From NCBI GenBank assembly GCA_949296295.1, contig CASFOM010000095.1, positions 1 through 33,917 on the forward strand: a stretch of DNA of 33,917 nt, in the 5' to 3' direction. This stretch comes from an uncultured Alistipes sp. Lineage in GTDB: Bacteria; Bacteroidota; Bacteroidia; Bacteroidales; Rikenellaceae. The notes under the pieces are model-generated. The model saw nothing but the letters and a program-made list of their open reading frames with translations. It was not told the origin of the DNA and did not search any database. The stretch's first letter is position 1. Every line of letters starts with the position of its first letter. Of the stretch, positions 25,689 through 33,917 are shown piece by piece. The translations under genes and the position numbers were made by a program.

Positions 25689-28072
25689 AAGATTTTAAAT
25701 GATTCCCCTTCTTTTAAATTGATAGAGATAGAGTGGTTGGATATAAGGGGAGAAACATTTTGTTTTCCTATTTTATAACAGTATTTTTCAGGTTCCGGAA
25801 GTTTAATATGAAATAGATTGTTTTTTTTGGCTTTTAAAATAACATTCTGAAGTTTTCCATCCCTCCACTCTAATGAAATTACACCTCCTCCTCGGACACA
25901 TAAACCTTTAATATGTCCGTTGTTCCATGATTTAGGTAAAGCCGGGAGTAGTTCAATATATTTTTCTTGACTTTGCACGAGCATTTCGAAAATACCTGCT
26001 GCTCCTGCTTCATTCCCGTCAAAAACAAAAATATCCCAAGGTGCACCGCCTATCCCTTGGGGTGAAATAGTCAGCAAATTTTCTCGTGTCAATTCCCGCA
26101 AAAGACCTTGTAAATGGAAATAGGCTTTTTCCGATTTTTTTAAACGAGTATAGTATAAAATCATATTGGCTCGGCTCCATTCCACGTCTTCCCAGGCATC
26201 TGCCGACAAACGTCGTTCTATGGTTTTTTCTGCTGCTTGAGCTAATTCTGGGGTACGAACAGGTGAAATTTGATTATAAGGATAAAGAGCCAGTAAATGA
26301 GAAGTATGACGGTGGTTCGGTACTGCTTCTTCATAATCTTCAATCCATTCTTGTATTTGACCGTATTTTCCTATTTGTAAAGGGGGAAGTTGTTGGATGG
26401 CTTTTTTTAATGAATCGGAAAAAGCAGTGTCATGATTCAGTATCTTACTTGCTGAAATACAATCAGAGAACAGTTCATAAACCAATACCCGGTCACAAGT
26501 GGGCATCATGGAAAGAGAAAGTGTTTCTCCATGGTATTGAAATGCGTTTTCGGGTGAAGTGGAAGGACCTGTCATTAAGTAACCGTTTTTGGGGTCTTGA
26601 ATCATATAATCAAGAAAAAAACGGGCTGAACTTTTTAAAATGGGATAACCCTGTTCTTTTAAAAAAATGGTGTCCTGCGTATAAGTATAATGATCCCATA
26701 ATTGTAAGGCCAACCATAGCCCTCCTGTGGGATGAAGGCCCCAGCCCGGCCATTCTCCGGGTGCGGTATATCCCCATGGATTGACTACCGTATGGGCTAC
26801 CCATCCCGGACTGCCATAGACAATATGCGCTGTTTGGCTCCCCCATTTTTCCAAAGATTCCAAAAAGGAAAAAAGAGGAGTATTGCATTCCGCCAAGTTT
26901 CCCACATTGGCTATCCAGTAATTTTGTTGAGTGTTGATATCTAAATGATAATCACAATTCCAGGACATACTGCAAGCCAAATTATCATTCCATATCCCTT
27001 GCAGATTGGCTGGCAAAGGTGAATTCTCTCGTGAAGAGGCTATAAGTAAATAACGTCCGTATTGGGCAAACAAAGCAAACAATCCTGCATCTTCTTCTCC
27101 GCTTTTTACCCGTTTCCACCGTAAATCGGTGGGTAATTCCGTAATTTCTTTTGATTCTTCCAAGGAAAAAGATACTCGGTTAAAAAGGGAAGAGTGATCA
27201 AGCATGTGTCGTTTCTTTAATTCTGAATAAGGAATGGAAGAAGCTTTTTTTAATGTCTCTTCACAACTGATGAGGGGAGTAATGCCCGTATAATTCGTCC
27301 TGATATCTATTAATATCCATGCTTCGCTGGAACCTTCTACTGTGATGGTACTGTCTTGAGGTGTAACGGTTCCGTCTTGGGTAATAAGTTTAACTTTCCC
27401 GGCAAATTGTACACCTGGTTCTTTCGGGGAATGGAAAAAAGCATTCCCTTGAAAGGTAAAACCTTCTGCTGAAGATTGGATATCAACAGTACGTAACCAT
27501 TTTCCTGATGTAGTAAAATTAAGGGATTGCGATTTATTTGATTTGAGATGTATTACCAATACCTGGTCCGGATTGGAACAAAAAACCTCTCGTGTATAAT
27601 AAGTATCTCCTATTTGATACGATACGGAAGAGATCCCTTGTTCCATATCCAAGTCCCTGTAATAATCAAAGTAAGAGGTATCAGGGTAATTGAAACGTAG
27701 AATCAAATCACCTAACGGAAGATGGCTTCCAAATGTGTGGGGTTGTCCTGTCAGGTATTCAGAGGCCATACGGTTACCTTCCGATAACTTTCCTTCAAAA
27801 AACAATTTTCGGATAGCAGACAACTGTTCTTTTCCGCAAACTTTTTCCTGATTGGAATCCGGACTTCCAGACCAAAGTGTTATCTCGTTTAATGCAATCC
27901 TTTCTTCTGTTACGCCTCCATAAATCATAGCTCCTATCCGGCCATTTCCTATGGGTAGAGCTTCCATCCATTCTTGAGCCGGACCGGTGTACCATAATCG
28001 GTTTTCTTCGGAAGTTTGTACAGAGGTACAAGCTGTCCAGAAACACAGGAAGCATAACAGAATCTTATTCAT
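25679..28072 (-). CDS. GH95 family alpha-L-fucosidase-type hydrolase
   Basis: This 797-residue protein has a lipoprotein-type signal (LCFLCFWTAC, Cys about 15). The N-terminal beta domain opens with LWYTGPAQEWMEALPIGNGRIGAMIYGG, the GH95 hallmark. The alpha/alpha barrel carries LQGIWNDNL, then WNCDYHLDINTQQNYW (about 365-385) with the two Asn that activate water in GH95, and SPENAF near 510. The segment DIFVFDGNEAGAAGIFEML near 710 holds the Asp equivalent. Characterised members release alpha-1,2-linked fucose, or alpha-L-galactose, from host or plant glycans. The last two motifs differ somewhat from the usual IDGNFGGTAAI form, so specificity may differ. It is the last gene of the five-gene minus-strand run, 22 bp after GH20. 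Confidence 0.9.
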   Translation of the reverse strand: MNKILLCFLCFWTACTSVQTSEENRLWYTGPAQEWMEALPIGNGRIGAMIYGGVTEERIALNEITLWSGSPDSNQEKVCGKEQLSAIRKLFFEGKLSEGNRMASEYLTGQPHTFGSHLPLGDLILRFNYPDTSYFDYYRDLDMEQGISSVSYQIGDTYYTREVFCSNPDQVLVIHLKSNKSQSLNFTTSGKWLRTVDIQSSAEGFTFQGNAFFHSPKEPGVQFAGKVKLITQDGTVTPQDSTITVEGSSEAWILIDIRTNYTGITPLISCEETLKKASSIPYSELKKRHMLDHSSLFNRVSFSLEESKEITELPTDLRWKRVKSGEEDAGLFALFAQYGRYLLIASSRENSPLPANLQGIWNDNLACSMSWNCDYHLDINTQQNYWIANVGNLAECNTPLFSFLESLEKWGSQTAHIVYGSPGWVAHTVVNPWGYTAPGEWPGWGLHPTGGLWLALQLWDHYTYTQDTIFLKEQGYPILKSSARFFLDYMIQDPKNGYLMTGPSTSPENAFQYHGETLSLSMMPTCDRVLVYELFSDCISASKILNHDTAFSDSLKKAIQQLPPLQIGKYGQIQEWIEDYEEAVPNHRHTSHLLALYPYNQISPVRTPELAQAAEKTIERRLSADAWEDVEWSRANMILYYTRLKKSEKAYFHLQGLLRELTRENLLTISPQGIGGAPWDIFVFDGNEAGAAGIFEMLVQSQEKYIELLPALPKSWNNGHIKGLCVRGGGVISLEWRDGKLQNVILKAKKNNLFHIKLPEPEKYCYKIGKQNVSPLISNHSISINLKEGESFKILKK

Positions 28073-28094
28073 TGTCTTTCAGGTAAAATCAGTT

Positions 28095-30368
28095 TTATCG
28101 TTTCAATAGCTTGGTATCAATAGGGATATGTTTCCCTGATTCATCAATCATTTGTAATTGTAAAGAACCTCCGTTTCTGTCGAAATACAATACTTTGATC
28201 GTATGCAACCCTTGTTCTAAGGCTACTTGTCCGATGATTTCTTTTGGAGAATGTTCTCCATCGTTGTTGATAATCTCTTCTCCATCAATATAAAGCATAC
28301 TGCCGTCGTCCGATAACAGGGCGAATGTATAAATACCTGTTTTCGGTACCTCTAAATATCCGTTTATGGATAAACCGATAACGCCATGAACTTCTTTGGG
28401 AATACCTATGCGATCCATTTTGAAACTGCCTTTTAATTCTGCCGATTCAATTTCTGCACAGCGGGTTCCTAAAAAATGATACCATGAAGCGGTTACTCCA
28501 TTTTCTGTGGGAGTTGCTTTTTGTGCCGGTAACGGTTTGCTTTTGATATAGGAGGTTTTTACCATGTCTCCCATGGTTCCGTTAGGGCGGATGGTTCTAA
28601 AAATAAAATCTGTTGATTCCGTTACGGTTATCGGACCCGTATAACGAGGAGAATTTGCAGAAGGGAAAGAACCGTCAGTAGTATATGCAATGGATATTCC
28701 GGGGGCTATTTCCGGTATTTCGATAATTGCCTGATCAGTGAAAACATTTTTTGTATAAAATCCTTCGATGTCAGGAATCCGATAATTGATATTCATGGCA
28801 TCCAAACGAGGTAAATGTGCGATCATTTTATTGCGGAAACGTCCCCAATTTTTTTTGTCGGTTGTACACCATCCTACTTCCGATAATGCCAACAAACGGG
28901 GGGTTAACATATATTGCATACGTGCTTCGGAAGGAATCCACTCACACCAGATATTGGCTTGTACTCCCTTTAACAAGGATTGTTGTTCTTCCGTCAAATT
29001 TTCTGGAACCGGATTATAGTGATACAGAGATGGTAATGTTTTTGAATCTTGTCCATAATCAAAGTAGAATACTGAATTGGGGCATTGAATGACTTGATTT
29101 CCTTGTTTTGCTCCTTTTTCTGCTACATCAGGAATCCAGCCTCTCCACCATGCAATAGTAGCTGTCGGGGAGATTCCTCCTTCTAGAATTTCATCCCAAC
29201 CAATTAACTGACGGCCATTGGCATTGAAATGTTTTTCCATCTCTTTTACAAACCATGCTTGTAATTCCTCTTCTGTTTTTAATCCTAATTGTTTCATGCG
29301 TTTCTGACAAGCAGGACATTTTTTCCAATTTGTCTTTTCTACTTCATCCGCTCCCAAATGAACATATTGATAAGGGAATAATTGAAAAATCTCGTTATAT
29401 ACATTTCGACAGAAATCCAATGTTGCATCTTTTCCCGGACAAATAGGGGTGGAAAAGGTTGCTCCCCAACCTCTTTCTTTGAAACAAGTCAGGTACGGAT
29501 ATCCTTCAATGGCAGCTAAAAAGTGTCCCGGCATATCTATTTCTGGAATGATATCAATACCTCTTTGGGCTGCATAGGCTACTATCTCGCGGATATCTTC
29601 CTGTGTGTAATAACCACCGTACAGGGTATCTCCTTCAACAATACGGAGTTTATCTTTCGGAAGGTTATAATCGGGATTATTTTCTGTTTCCGCTAATTTC
29701 ATGCATGTCTTGTCATGAGAATTGAAGTGACGCCAAGCTCCTTTCCCTGTTAGTTCCGGATACTGTTTAATTTCAACTCTCCATCCCTGATCATCTGTTA
29801 AATGCCAATGGAATTTATTTAATTTATAGAAAGCCATTAAATCCAATAACCGTTTGATTTCTTCTTTATCGTAAAAATGGCGGGATACATCTAACATAAT
29901 TCCCCTCCATTCGAAACGGGGGGCATCTTGAATTGTTATTTCGGATAATGAAAGGTCGGCATTTTCATCCCCTGGAACAGGTAATAGTTGCCGTAAGGAT
30001 TGCAATGCAGCAATAGTCCCTTTATAGTCATGAGCCGTAATGGCAATACCCTTTGAGGTTACTTCCAGACGATAACCCTCGTTTGAAAGACCTGTGGTGT
30101 CTATTGAAAGAGTGATGTCTCCCGTTCCTTCCTGAAGAGTGAAATTAAGGGCATAATCTGTGGATAGAATTTGTTGCAGATATTCTGCTGCCGGAGTTAA
30201 TTCCGAGGTTTTTATTCCGATTGTTTTTCCGGATTTCAATGAGTAGGTTCCTGTGCCCACAACCATTTCTGTCGGCTCTGGAATAATAGCAGGAATTGTG
30301 GTTTTCCGGTGGCAAGAAACAGACAATAAAAGAATTGTCACACAACATATAAGTAATTTTGTTTTCAT
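28095..30368 (-). CDS. GH20 beta-N-acetylhexosaminidase with PA14 domain, lipoprotein
   Basis: This 757-residue protein has a lipoprotein signal (ILLLSVSC, Cys about 19). In order it has an N-terminal GH20b domain (about 25-150), the GH20 catalytic barrel (about 152-490) and a chitobiase-C-like beta domain (about 545-610; ISIAYTTDGSFPSANSPRY). A PA14-type domain ends the protein (about 640-757; GYLEVPKTGIYTFALLSDDGSMLYIDGEEI). The catalytic Asp-Glu pair is in HLGADEVEK near 342-343, preceded by RGIMLDVSRHFYDKEEIKRLLD and PEIDMPGH. Such enzymes remove terminal GlcNAc or GalNAc by substrate-assisted catalysis; PA14 probably binds glycan. It sits 17 bp after rnhA and 22 bp before GH95, which together suit trimming of mucin-like or N-glycan chains. 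Confidence 0.95.
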   Translation of the reverse strand: MKTKLLICCVTILLLSVSCHRKTTIPAIIPEPTEMVVGTGTYSLKSGKTIGIKTSELTPAAEYLQQILSTDYALNFTLQEGTGDITLSIDTTGLSNEGYRLEVTSKGIAITAHDYKGTIAALQSLRQLLPVPGDENADLSLSEITIQDAPRFEWRGIMLDVSRHFYDKEEIKRLLDLMAFYKLNKFHWHLTDDQGWRVEIKQYPELTGKGAWRHFNSHDKTCMKLAETENNPDYNLPKDKLRIVEGDTLYGGYYTQEDIREIVAYAAQRGIDIIPEIDMPGHFLAAIEGYPYLTCFKERGWGATFSTPICPGKDATLDFCRNVYNEIFQLFPYQYVHLGADEVEKTNWKKCPACQKRMKQLGLKTEEELQAWFVKEMEKHFNANGRQLIGWDEILEGGISPTATIAWWRGWIPDVAEKGAKQGNQVIQCPNSVFYFDYGQDSKTLPSLYHYNPVPENLTEEQQSLLKGVQANIWCEWIPSEARMQYMLTPRLLALSEVGWCTTDKKNWGRFRNKMIAHLPRLDAMNINYRIPDIEGFYTKNVFTDQAIIEIPEIAPGISIAYTTDGSFPSANSPRYTGPITVTESTDFIFRTIRPNGTMGDMVKTSYIKSKPLPAQKATPTENGVTASWYHFLGTRCAEIESAELKGSFKMDRIGIPKEVHGVIGLSINGYLEVPKTGIYTFALLSDDGSMLYIDGEEIINNDGEHSPKEIIGQVALEQGLHTIKVLYFDRNGGSLQLQMIDESGKHIPIDTKLLKR

Positions 30369-30385
30369 GATATAGGTTTGTTTGA

Positions 30386-30871
30386 TTATTCTGATAGTGA
30401 AATTTGCTTGTGTTCTTGGGTTTCGTAATATTCGTCAATGAACAGCTCCTTCCCTTTCGCTGCAGTAGTGGCTAAATAATCACATCGTTCGTTTTCCGGT
30501 ATTTCTGCATGGCCTTTAACCCAGATAAATTTTACTTGATGGAGGGAATATACCTTTAGAAAACGTTGCCATAAATCAGGATTTTTCTTGTTTTTGAAAC
30601 GGATTCGTTGCCAATTCCATATCCATCCTTTGGTTACTGCATCCACGACATAACGTGAATCGGAATAAATCGTTACATCTCCCCCTGTGATTTTTAACGC
30701 TTCCAATCCTTTGATTACTGCCAATAATTCCATACGGTTGTTTGTGGTTAACCGATACCCTTCCGAAAGTTCTTTTCGGTGTCCCCGCGCCATTAATACT
30801 ACACCAAATCCTCCTGGGCCCGGATTTCCTAAAGCGGACCCATCCGTATAAATCGTTATTTGAACACTCAT
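30386..30871 (-). CDS. rnhA: Ribonuclease HI
   Basis: This 161-residue protein has all catalytic residues of RNase HI: Asp in IYTDGSALGNPGPGGFG (about 10), Glu in NRMELLAV (about 48), Asp in YSDSRYV (about 70) and Asp in NERCDYLA (about 132). The flexible His-loop (VKGHAE) and the basic KGWIWNWQRIRFKNKKNPDLW handle are also present. It degrades RNA in RNA-DNA hybrids in the cytoplasm. It lies 17 bp before the GH20 gene and 72 bp after the RluA-type gene. On the minus strand TATCTTTG (30895-30902) may provide its own promoter. Confidence 0.96.
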   Translation of the reverse strand: MSVQITIYTDGSALGNPGPGGFGVVLMARGHRKELSEGYRLTTNNRMELLAVIKGLEALKITGGDVTIYSDSRYVVDAVTKGWIWNWQRIRFKNKKNPDLWQRFLKVYSLHQVKFIWVKGHAEIPENERCDYLATTAAKGKELFIDEYYETQEHKQISLSE

Positions 30872-30894
30872 GTTTCTCTTTTGTTCATTTTCTA

Positions 30895-30902
30895 CAAAGA
30901 TA
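30895..30902 (-). promoter_or_regulatory. Candidate -7 element upstream of rnhA
   Basis: The minus strand reads TATCTTTG, an exact TAnnTTTG match, 24 bp before the rnhA start in the only sizeable gap of the five-gene run. No clear -33 element is seen. It could make rnhA-GH20-GH95 a separate transcript. Confidence 0.4.
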
Positions 30903-30943
30903 TATCAAATAATTTGGGGAATGGTATTGAATGAATTTCTACT

Positions 30944-32596
30944 TTAAAAATCTGCATGTTTTTCTACTTGAATGGTTTTATGAAAAACAGGATGAGAAAA
31001 TTCAAGATATTCCGCATGAAGAAATAATCGTTCCGCCTTGTGACCGTATAACTCATCTCCTACAATGGGACAATGCAGTCCGGAAATGTGGGCCGCATGT
31101 ACTCGTAGTTGGTGGGTACGACCTGTGTGAGGGAAGAAAATAATCCGAGTCTGGTTTTGATTGTGTTCAATGACTTGATAGTGGGTAATGGCTGGTTTCC
31201 CTTTTTCCCGGTCAACGATTTGATAGGGACGATTCAGAGGGTCGGGCCGTAACGGTAAGTTGATTATTCCTTCATGATGTGCCGGTATTCCCTCTAATAA
31301 GGCTATATAACGTTTTTTTACAGTTCGGTTTTTAAATTGTGCTTGCAGGTTTTGATGAACAGTTTTGTTTTTTGCGACAAGTAATAGTCCTGAGGTGCTC
31401 ATATCAAGCCGATGTACCAATAAAGGGCCTGAAGCATTGGGATATTTTTTTTGTATTCGTTGATAAATGGAATCTGAACTTATTTTTCCGGGAGCAGAAA
31501 GGAGACCGGCTGGCTTGTTGACAACGAGCAGATAGTCATCTTCATAAACGATATCCAATTCTTCTTCAATATAATTGGATTGGACCATTGGATTGGGGGC
31601 AACATTTAGTCCTTGTAGCATAAATTTTAAAATCGGTCCACATTTCCCCTTACAGGCAGGGTAGAAATGACCATGTTCCCGTATCTCTGTTTTGGGGGAT
31701 TCTCCCCACCAGAATTCTGCTATGGCTATGGGAGTGAGATGTGACCGGTATGCTGCCTGTAACAACTTCGGGGCTGCACATTCTCCACTACCGGAAGGAG
31801 GAACTTGTTGTGGGGTGTCGAAAAACAGTTCGCATAGATTCCGAGTTTCTCCTCGACCATTCAAAATATGGAATTCTTGAAATAATTGCATTTGTAATTG
31901 TGATGATCGAGACTGGCGTTCTTGTTTTAATGCTTCAATACGGGTTTTCATGCAATCCAATACGGATTGTTCCTGGGCTAAAGTTTCTTTCCAATGTTGT
32001 TTTATGCGCTTTAATTCGGCTTTTTGAAATTGACTTTCCCGAATCAATAACTCTTCTTCTTGAATGGTGATGCCTTGTATCCGTTTTTTATCTCGTATTG
32101 CCTTGGCAGTTTGATTTTTTTGTTGGGCTTCCTGTAAAGAAATCAGAGCCTGTTGTTGCAAGGTCTTGATTTTAGCCTTTTGTTGGAGAAAAAGAGTGCT
32201 GTTTTCTATTTCTTTTATTTGGTCATTTATTCGGGAAATTTTTTGTTCTTCTTCTGGAAAGAAACTATCGGGAGACAGCAAGTCATATATGGGAGGAACA
32301 AAAAAGGGATGGCAATATTGGTGACCTAATGTTCCGGAAAAAGCGGCTAAGAAACCAATCCCGTATTGTGTATCTTTAACAATCAACACTCCGAACATTT
32401 TACCCTTTTGAAGTTCCTCTTTCCATTGATTTTGACATTCTATGTATTTTTTTACTTGTTCGGCTGCCAACAAACAGATGGGATGAGGCGTGTAATGAAA
32501 TGGATAGGTAAATAATTCCGGTAATGGCAATAAAGATTCCGGTAAATCCAAAGGATGGAAAAAAGTCGGTACACTATGGTTGGAATGGATTTGCAT
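30944..32596 (-). CDS. RluA-family pseudouridine synthase with N-terminal coiled-coil extension
   Basis: This is a 550-residue protein. The C-terminal third (about 345-550) is a RluA-type pseudouridine synthase: YEDDYLLVVNKPAGLLSAPG, VHRLDMSTSGLLLVAKN with the catalytic Asp near 397, and FFPHTGRTHQLRVHAAHISG. These enzymes isomerise uridine in rRNA or tRNA. Residues about 110-245 are a long charged coiled-coil-like stretch rich in Gln, Lys and Glu. The extreme N-terminus has FHPLDLPESLLPLPELFTYPFHYTPHPIC. Classical RluA-type enzymes are 220-330 residues, so the N-terminal 340 residues are extra; long versions of this kind are known to me in Bacteroidota. Its start follows the stop of the BNR_4 gene by one base, suggesting translational coupling. 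Target RNA is unknown. Confidence 0.9.
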   Translation of the reverse strand: MQIHSNHSVPTFFHPLDLPESLLPLPELFTYPFHYTPHPICLLAAEQVKKYIECQNQWKEELQKGKMFGVLIVKDTQYGIGFLAAFSGTLGHQYCHPFFVPPIYDLLSPDSFFPEEEQKISRINDQIKEIENSTLFLQQKAKIKTLQQQALISLQEAQQKNQTAKAIRDKKRIQGITIQEEELLIRESQFQKAELKRIKQHWKETLAQEQSVLDCMKTRIEALKQERQSRSSQLQMQLFQEFHILNGRGETRNLCELFFDTPQQVPPSGSGECAAPKLLQAAYRSHLTPIAIAEFWWGESPKTEIREHGHFYPACKGKCGPILKFMLQGLNVAPNPMVQSNYIEEELDIVYEDDYLLVVNKPAGLLSAPGKISSDSIYQRIQKKYPNASGPLLVHRLDMSTSGLLLVAKNKTVHQNLQAQFKNRTVKKRYIALLEGIPAHHEGIINLPLRPDPLNRPYQIVDREKGKPAITHYQVIEHNQNQTRIIFFPHTGRTHQLRVHAAHISGLHCPIVGDELYGHKAERLFLHAEYLEFSHPVFHKTIQVEKHADF

Positions 32597-32597
32597 T

Positions 32598-33884
32598 TTA
32601 TCGTTTTACCTCTAATACATATATGGGTTGAGGTACTGCATTTACTGTTTTTTCTCCATCGCCCTGATAGGTGTTTTGAACAAAGAGATGTAATTTTTTC
32701 TTCTTTTTCCACAATTCGGTATCCGTGCAGGGTTCCCATGCGTGTACCGGAAAATCCGTTAAATCTTTAATGGTCCACTGACCTTTTCTTATGTCTGACG
32801 TATAAGCCAGGGATACTTTATAGTCTCGTTCTGCATCCCGAAAGAGGTAGTAGATTTTGTGCTTTTGAATGGCAAGACGAGGTCGGGCGATAGGAATCAT
32901 TTTTGTCCCGCCTCCTTTTAGAGAGAAAGGGGTTTCCCGCTGGAAAACAATGGTTGTATGCCATTCCTTCCCATCATGCCATACCAAGCGATATTGTGGA
33001 ATATTACTTGTTGTATCGCGCCAGTAGGAGGCAATATAGGGATGTCCTTTACGGTCTGAACTCATGGATGTTTGGTTGATGAGTTCACTGTTTTGAGGAA
33101 TACGACAAGCATATTCAGCATTGGCCAAACGAATGGGGAGTTGATAAAGTTCTCCATTGGATTTTTCCCAGGTTTTCCCTCCGTCTCGAGAACGTGCATA
33201 GCACAAATCGTGATTGGTTTCTACTTGAGGAGTTTCTCGCCATACCCAAGAAAGATGGATGATGCCTTTCGTATCGACATATAATTGCCAATAAGCATTT
33301 CTCTGATTCTCCCCATCAATTAATATATTTTGTACTCTTTCCCATTGTTGGCTTTTTATATCATAACGGTTCAATACTAAATTTCCTTCTCCTGATGCTC
33401 CGGAACGATAAGCAAAAAGAAGTCCTCCGTCAGGTAATCGATAAAATTCCGGATAAGTCACTTTATGCTCTTCCTCGGTCATGACTGTTTTAGGCCCTAA
33501 GGTAAGAGAGCCTGGAGCAGTGCTTTTGCAGTAATTCAGAGGATGATTGTGATGGTCAAAAGCCACATGCAGATATCTTTCTCCATCAACAGCCATACTG
33601 ATTACATTATGCGCATCCTTCACATTCCCTTTGTATTTTGATTGGCATAAACTCCATTGGTCACTACCTAATTTTCGTTTCCCCAATACTAAAAAACCAT
33701 CCTTGTCATAAAAGGAGATATATTGAGTTTTACCGTCTGTAACTACTGCGCTGTTTCGAAAAACAGCTGTATTGACAGAAGTTTCACTATATCCGTATCC
33801 TACTTTGGATAAATATTGGGCAGATAAAGAATATGGAACAATAGTCCATAAAAATATTAATAAAATAAAAAGGTTTTTTAACAT
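32598..33884 (-). CDS. Secreted BNR_4-type beta-propeller (possible polysaccharide lyase or glycosidase)
   Basis: This 428-residue protein has a signal peptide (LFILLIFLWTIVPYSLSAQ). The body is a beta-propeller with repeated SWVWRET, SRDGGKTW and YASR-type blades. It matches the BNR_4 group as I recall it: GNVKDAHNVISMAVDGERYLHVAFDHHNHPLNY, with DAHN near 91-94 and HHNH near 110-113, then VTYPEFYRLPDGGLLFAYRSG. Relatives of this group include ulvan lyases (PL24/PL25) and rhamnosyl-glucuronate lyases, whose catalysis uses His and Tyr in this region; others are uncharacterised. The conserved His residues favour an enzymatic role. It is the first gene of the five-gene run in this window; the bases upstream reach the window edge, so the promoter is not seen. 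Confidence 0.75.
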   Translation of the reverse strand: MLKNLFILLIFLWTIVPYSLSAQYLSKVGYGYSETSVNTAVFRNSAVVTDGKTQYISFYDKDGFLVLGKRKLGSDQWSLCQSKYKGNVKDAHNVISMAVDGERYLHVAFDHHNHPLNYCKSTAPGSLTLGPKTVMTEEEHKVTYPEFYRLPDGGLLFAYRSGASGEGNLVLNRYDIKSQQWERVQNILIDGENQRNAYWQLYVDTKGIIHLSWVWRETPQVETNHDLCYARSRDGGKTWEKSNGELYQLPIRLANAEYACRIPQNSELINQTSMSSDRKGHPYIASYWRDTTSNIPQYRLVWHDGKEWHTTIVFQRETPFSLKGGGTKMIPIARPRLAIQKHKIYYLFRDAERDYKVSLAYTSDIRKGQWTIKDLTDFPVHAWEPCTDTELWKKKKKLHLFVQNTYQGDGEKTVNAVPQPIYVLEVKR

Positions 33885-33917
33885 GACACAGTTAGGATAA
33901 GTATTTCTTTTACAAAG

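Noticed and set aside
26086-26784. 232-codon plus-strand open frame
   Set aside because: It lies wholly antisense to the well-supported GH95 gene and its product has no family motif or signal.
1-33917. CRISPR array, insertion sequence, toxin-antitoxin or phage module
   Set aside because: No regularly spaced repeats, transposase, integrase or short paired toxin-type genes were found on either strand.

Overview
The window looks like chromosomal DNA from a low-GC gut member of the Bacteroidales (Bacteroidota). The grounds are: many secreted or lipoprotein glycoside hydrolases; -7 promoter elements of the TAnnTTTG type; very few Shine-Dalgarno sequences; a ribosomal protein S1 of the 593-residue Bacteroidota type; a TGS-domain nucleoside kinase; and a choloylglycine-hydrolase-family enzyme of the Bacteroides type. 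I recognise 24 protein genes, one cobalamin riboswitch, several intrinsic terminators and several candidate promoters. I see no rRNA, complete tRNA, insertion sequence, integrase or CRISPR array.

Left part (1-6514). A short stretch resembling a tRNA-Ser 3' end and an 18-bp terminator hairpin precede a minus-strand pair: an unrecognised 628-residue secreted protein and a GH105 unsaturated uronyl hydrolase. A cobalamin riboswitch then drives a single surface-type lipoprotein on the plus strand. It converges on a GH30 lipoprotein.

Middle part (6680-19640). First comes a clostripain-like (C11) lipoprotein, then an AraC-type regulator followed by a WaaP/Kdo-kinase-like protein. Next is a tight four-gene unit: TetR regulator, active-type M16 peptidase, inactive-type M16 peptidase and exported FKBP isomerase. 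After a 620-bp gap with no gene come a YbhN-type membrane protein diverging from queG, then rpsA with rnz.

Right part (19772-33884). A lipoprotein with an apparent His/Cys dyad is followed by a bile-salt-hydrolase-like Ntn enzyme, a convergent nucleoside kinase and a GH5-like clan GH-A enzyme. Last is a minus-strand run of five tightly spaced genes: BNR_4 beta-propeller, RluA-type pseudouridine synthase, RNase HI, GH20 hexosaminidase and GH95 fucosidase. In this run two RNA housekeeping genes sit between glycan-degradation genes.

Taken together, the CAZymes (GH105, GH30, GH5-like, GH95, GH20, BNR_4 propeller) fit foraging on plant or host glycans, but there is no SusC/SusD pair here. I found no clear defence or mobile system. 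The least ordinary items are the TetR-M16-M16-FKBP operon, the riboswitch-controlled lone lipoprotein, the unassigned partner of GH105 and the caspase-fold-like lipoprotein.
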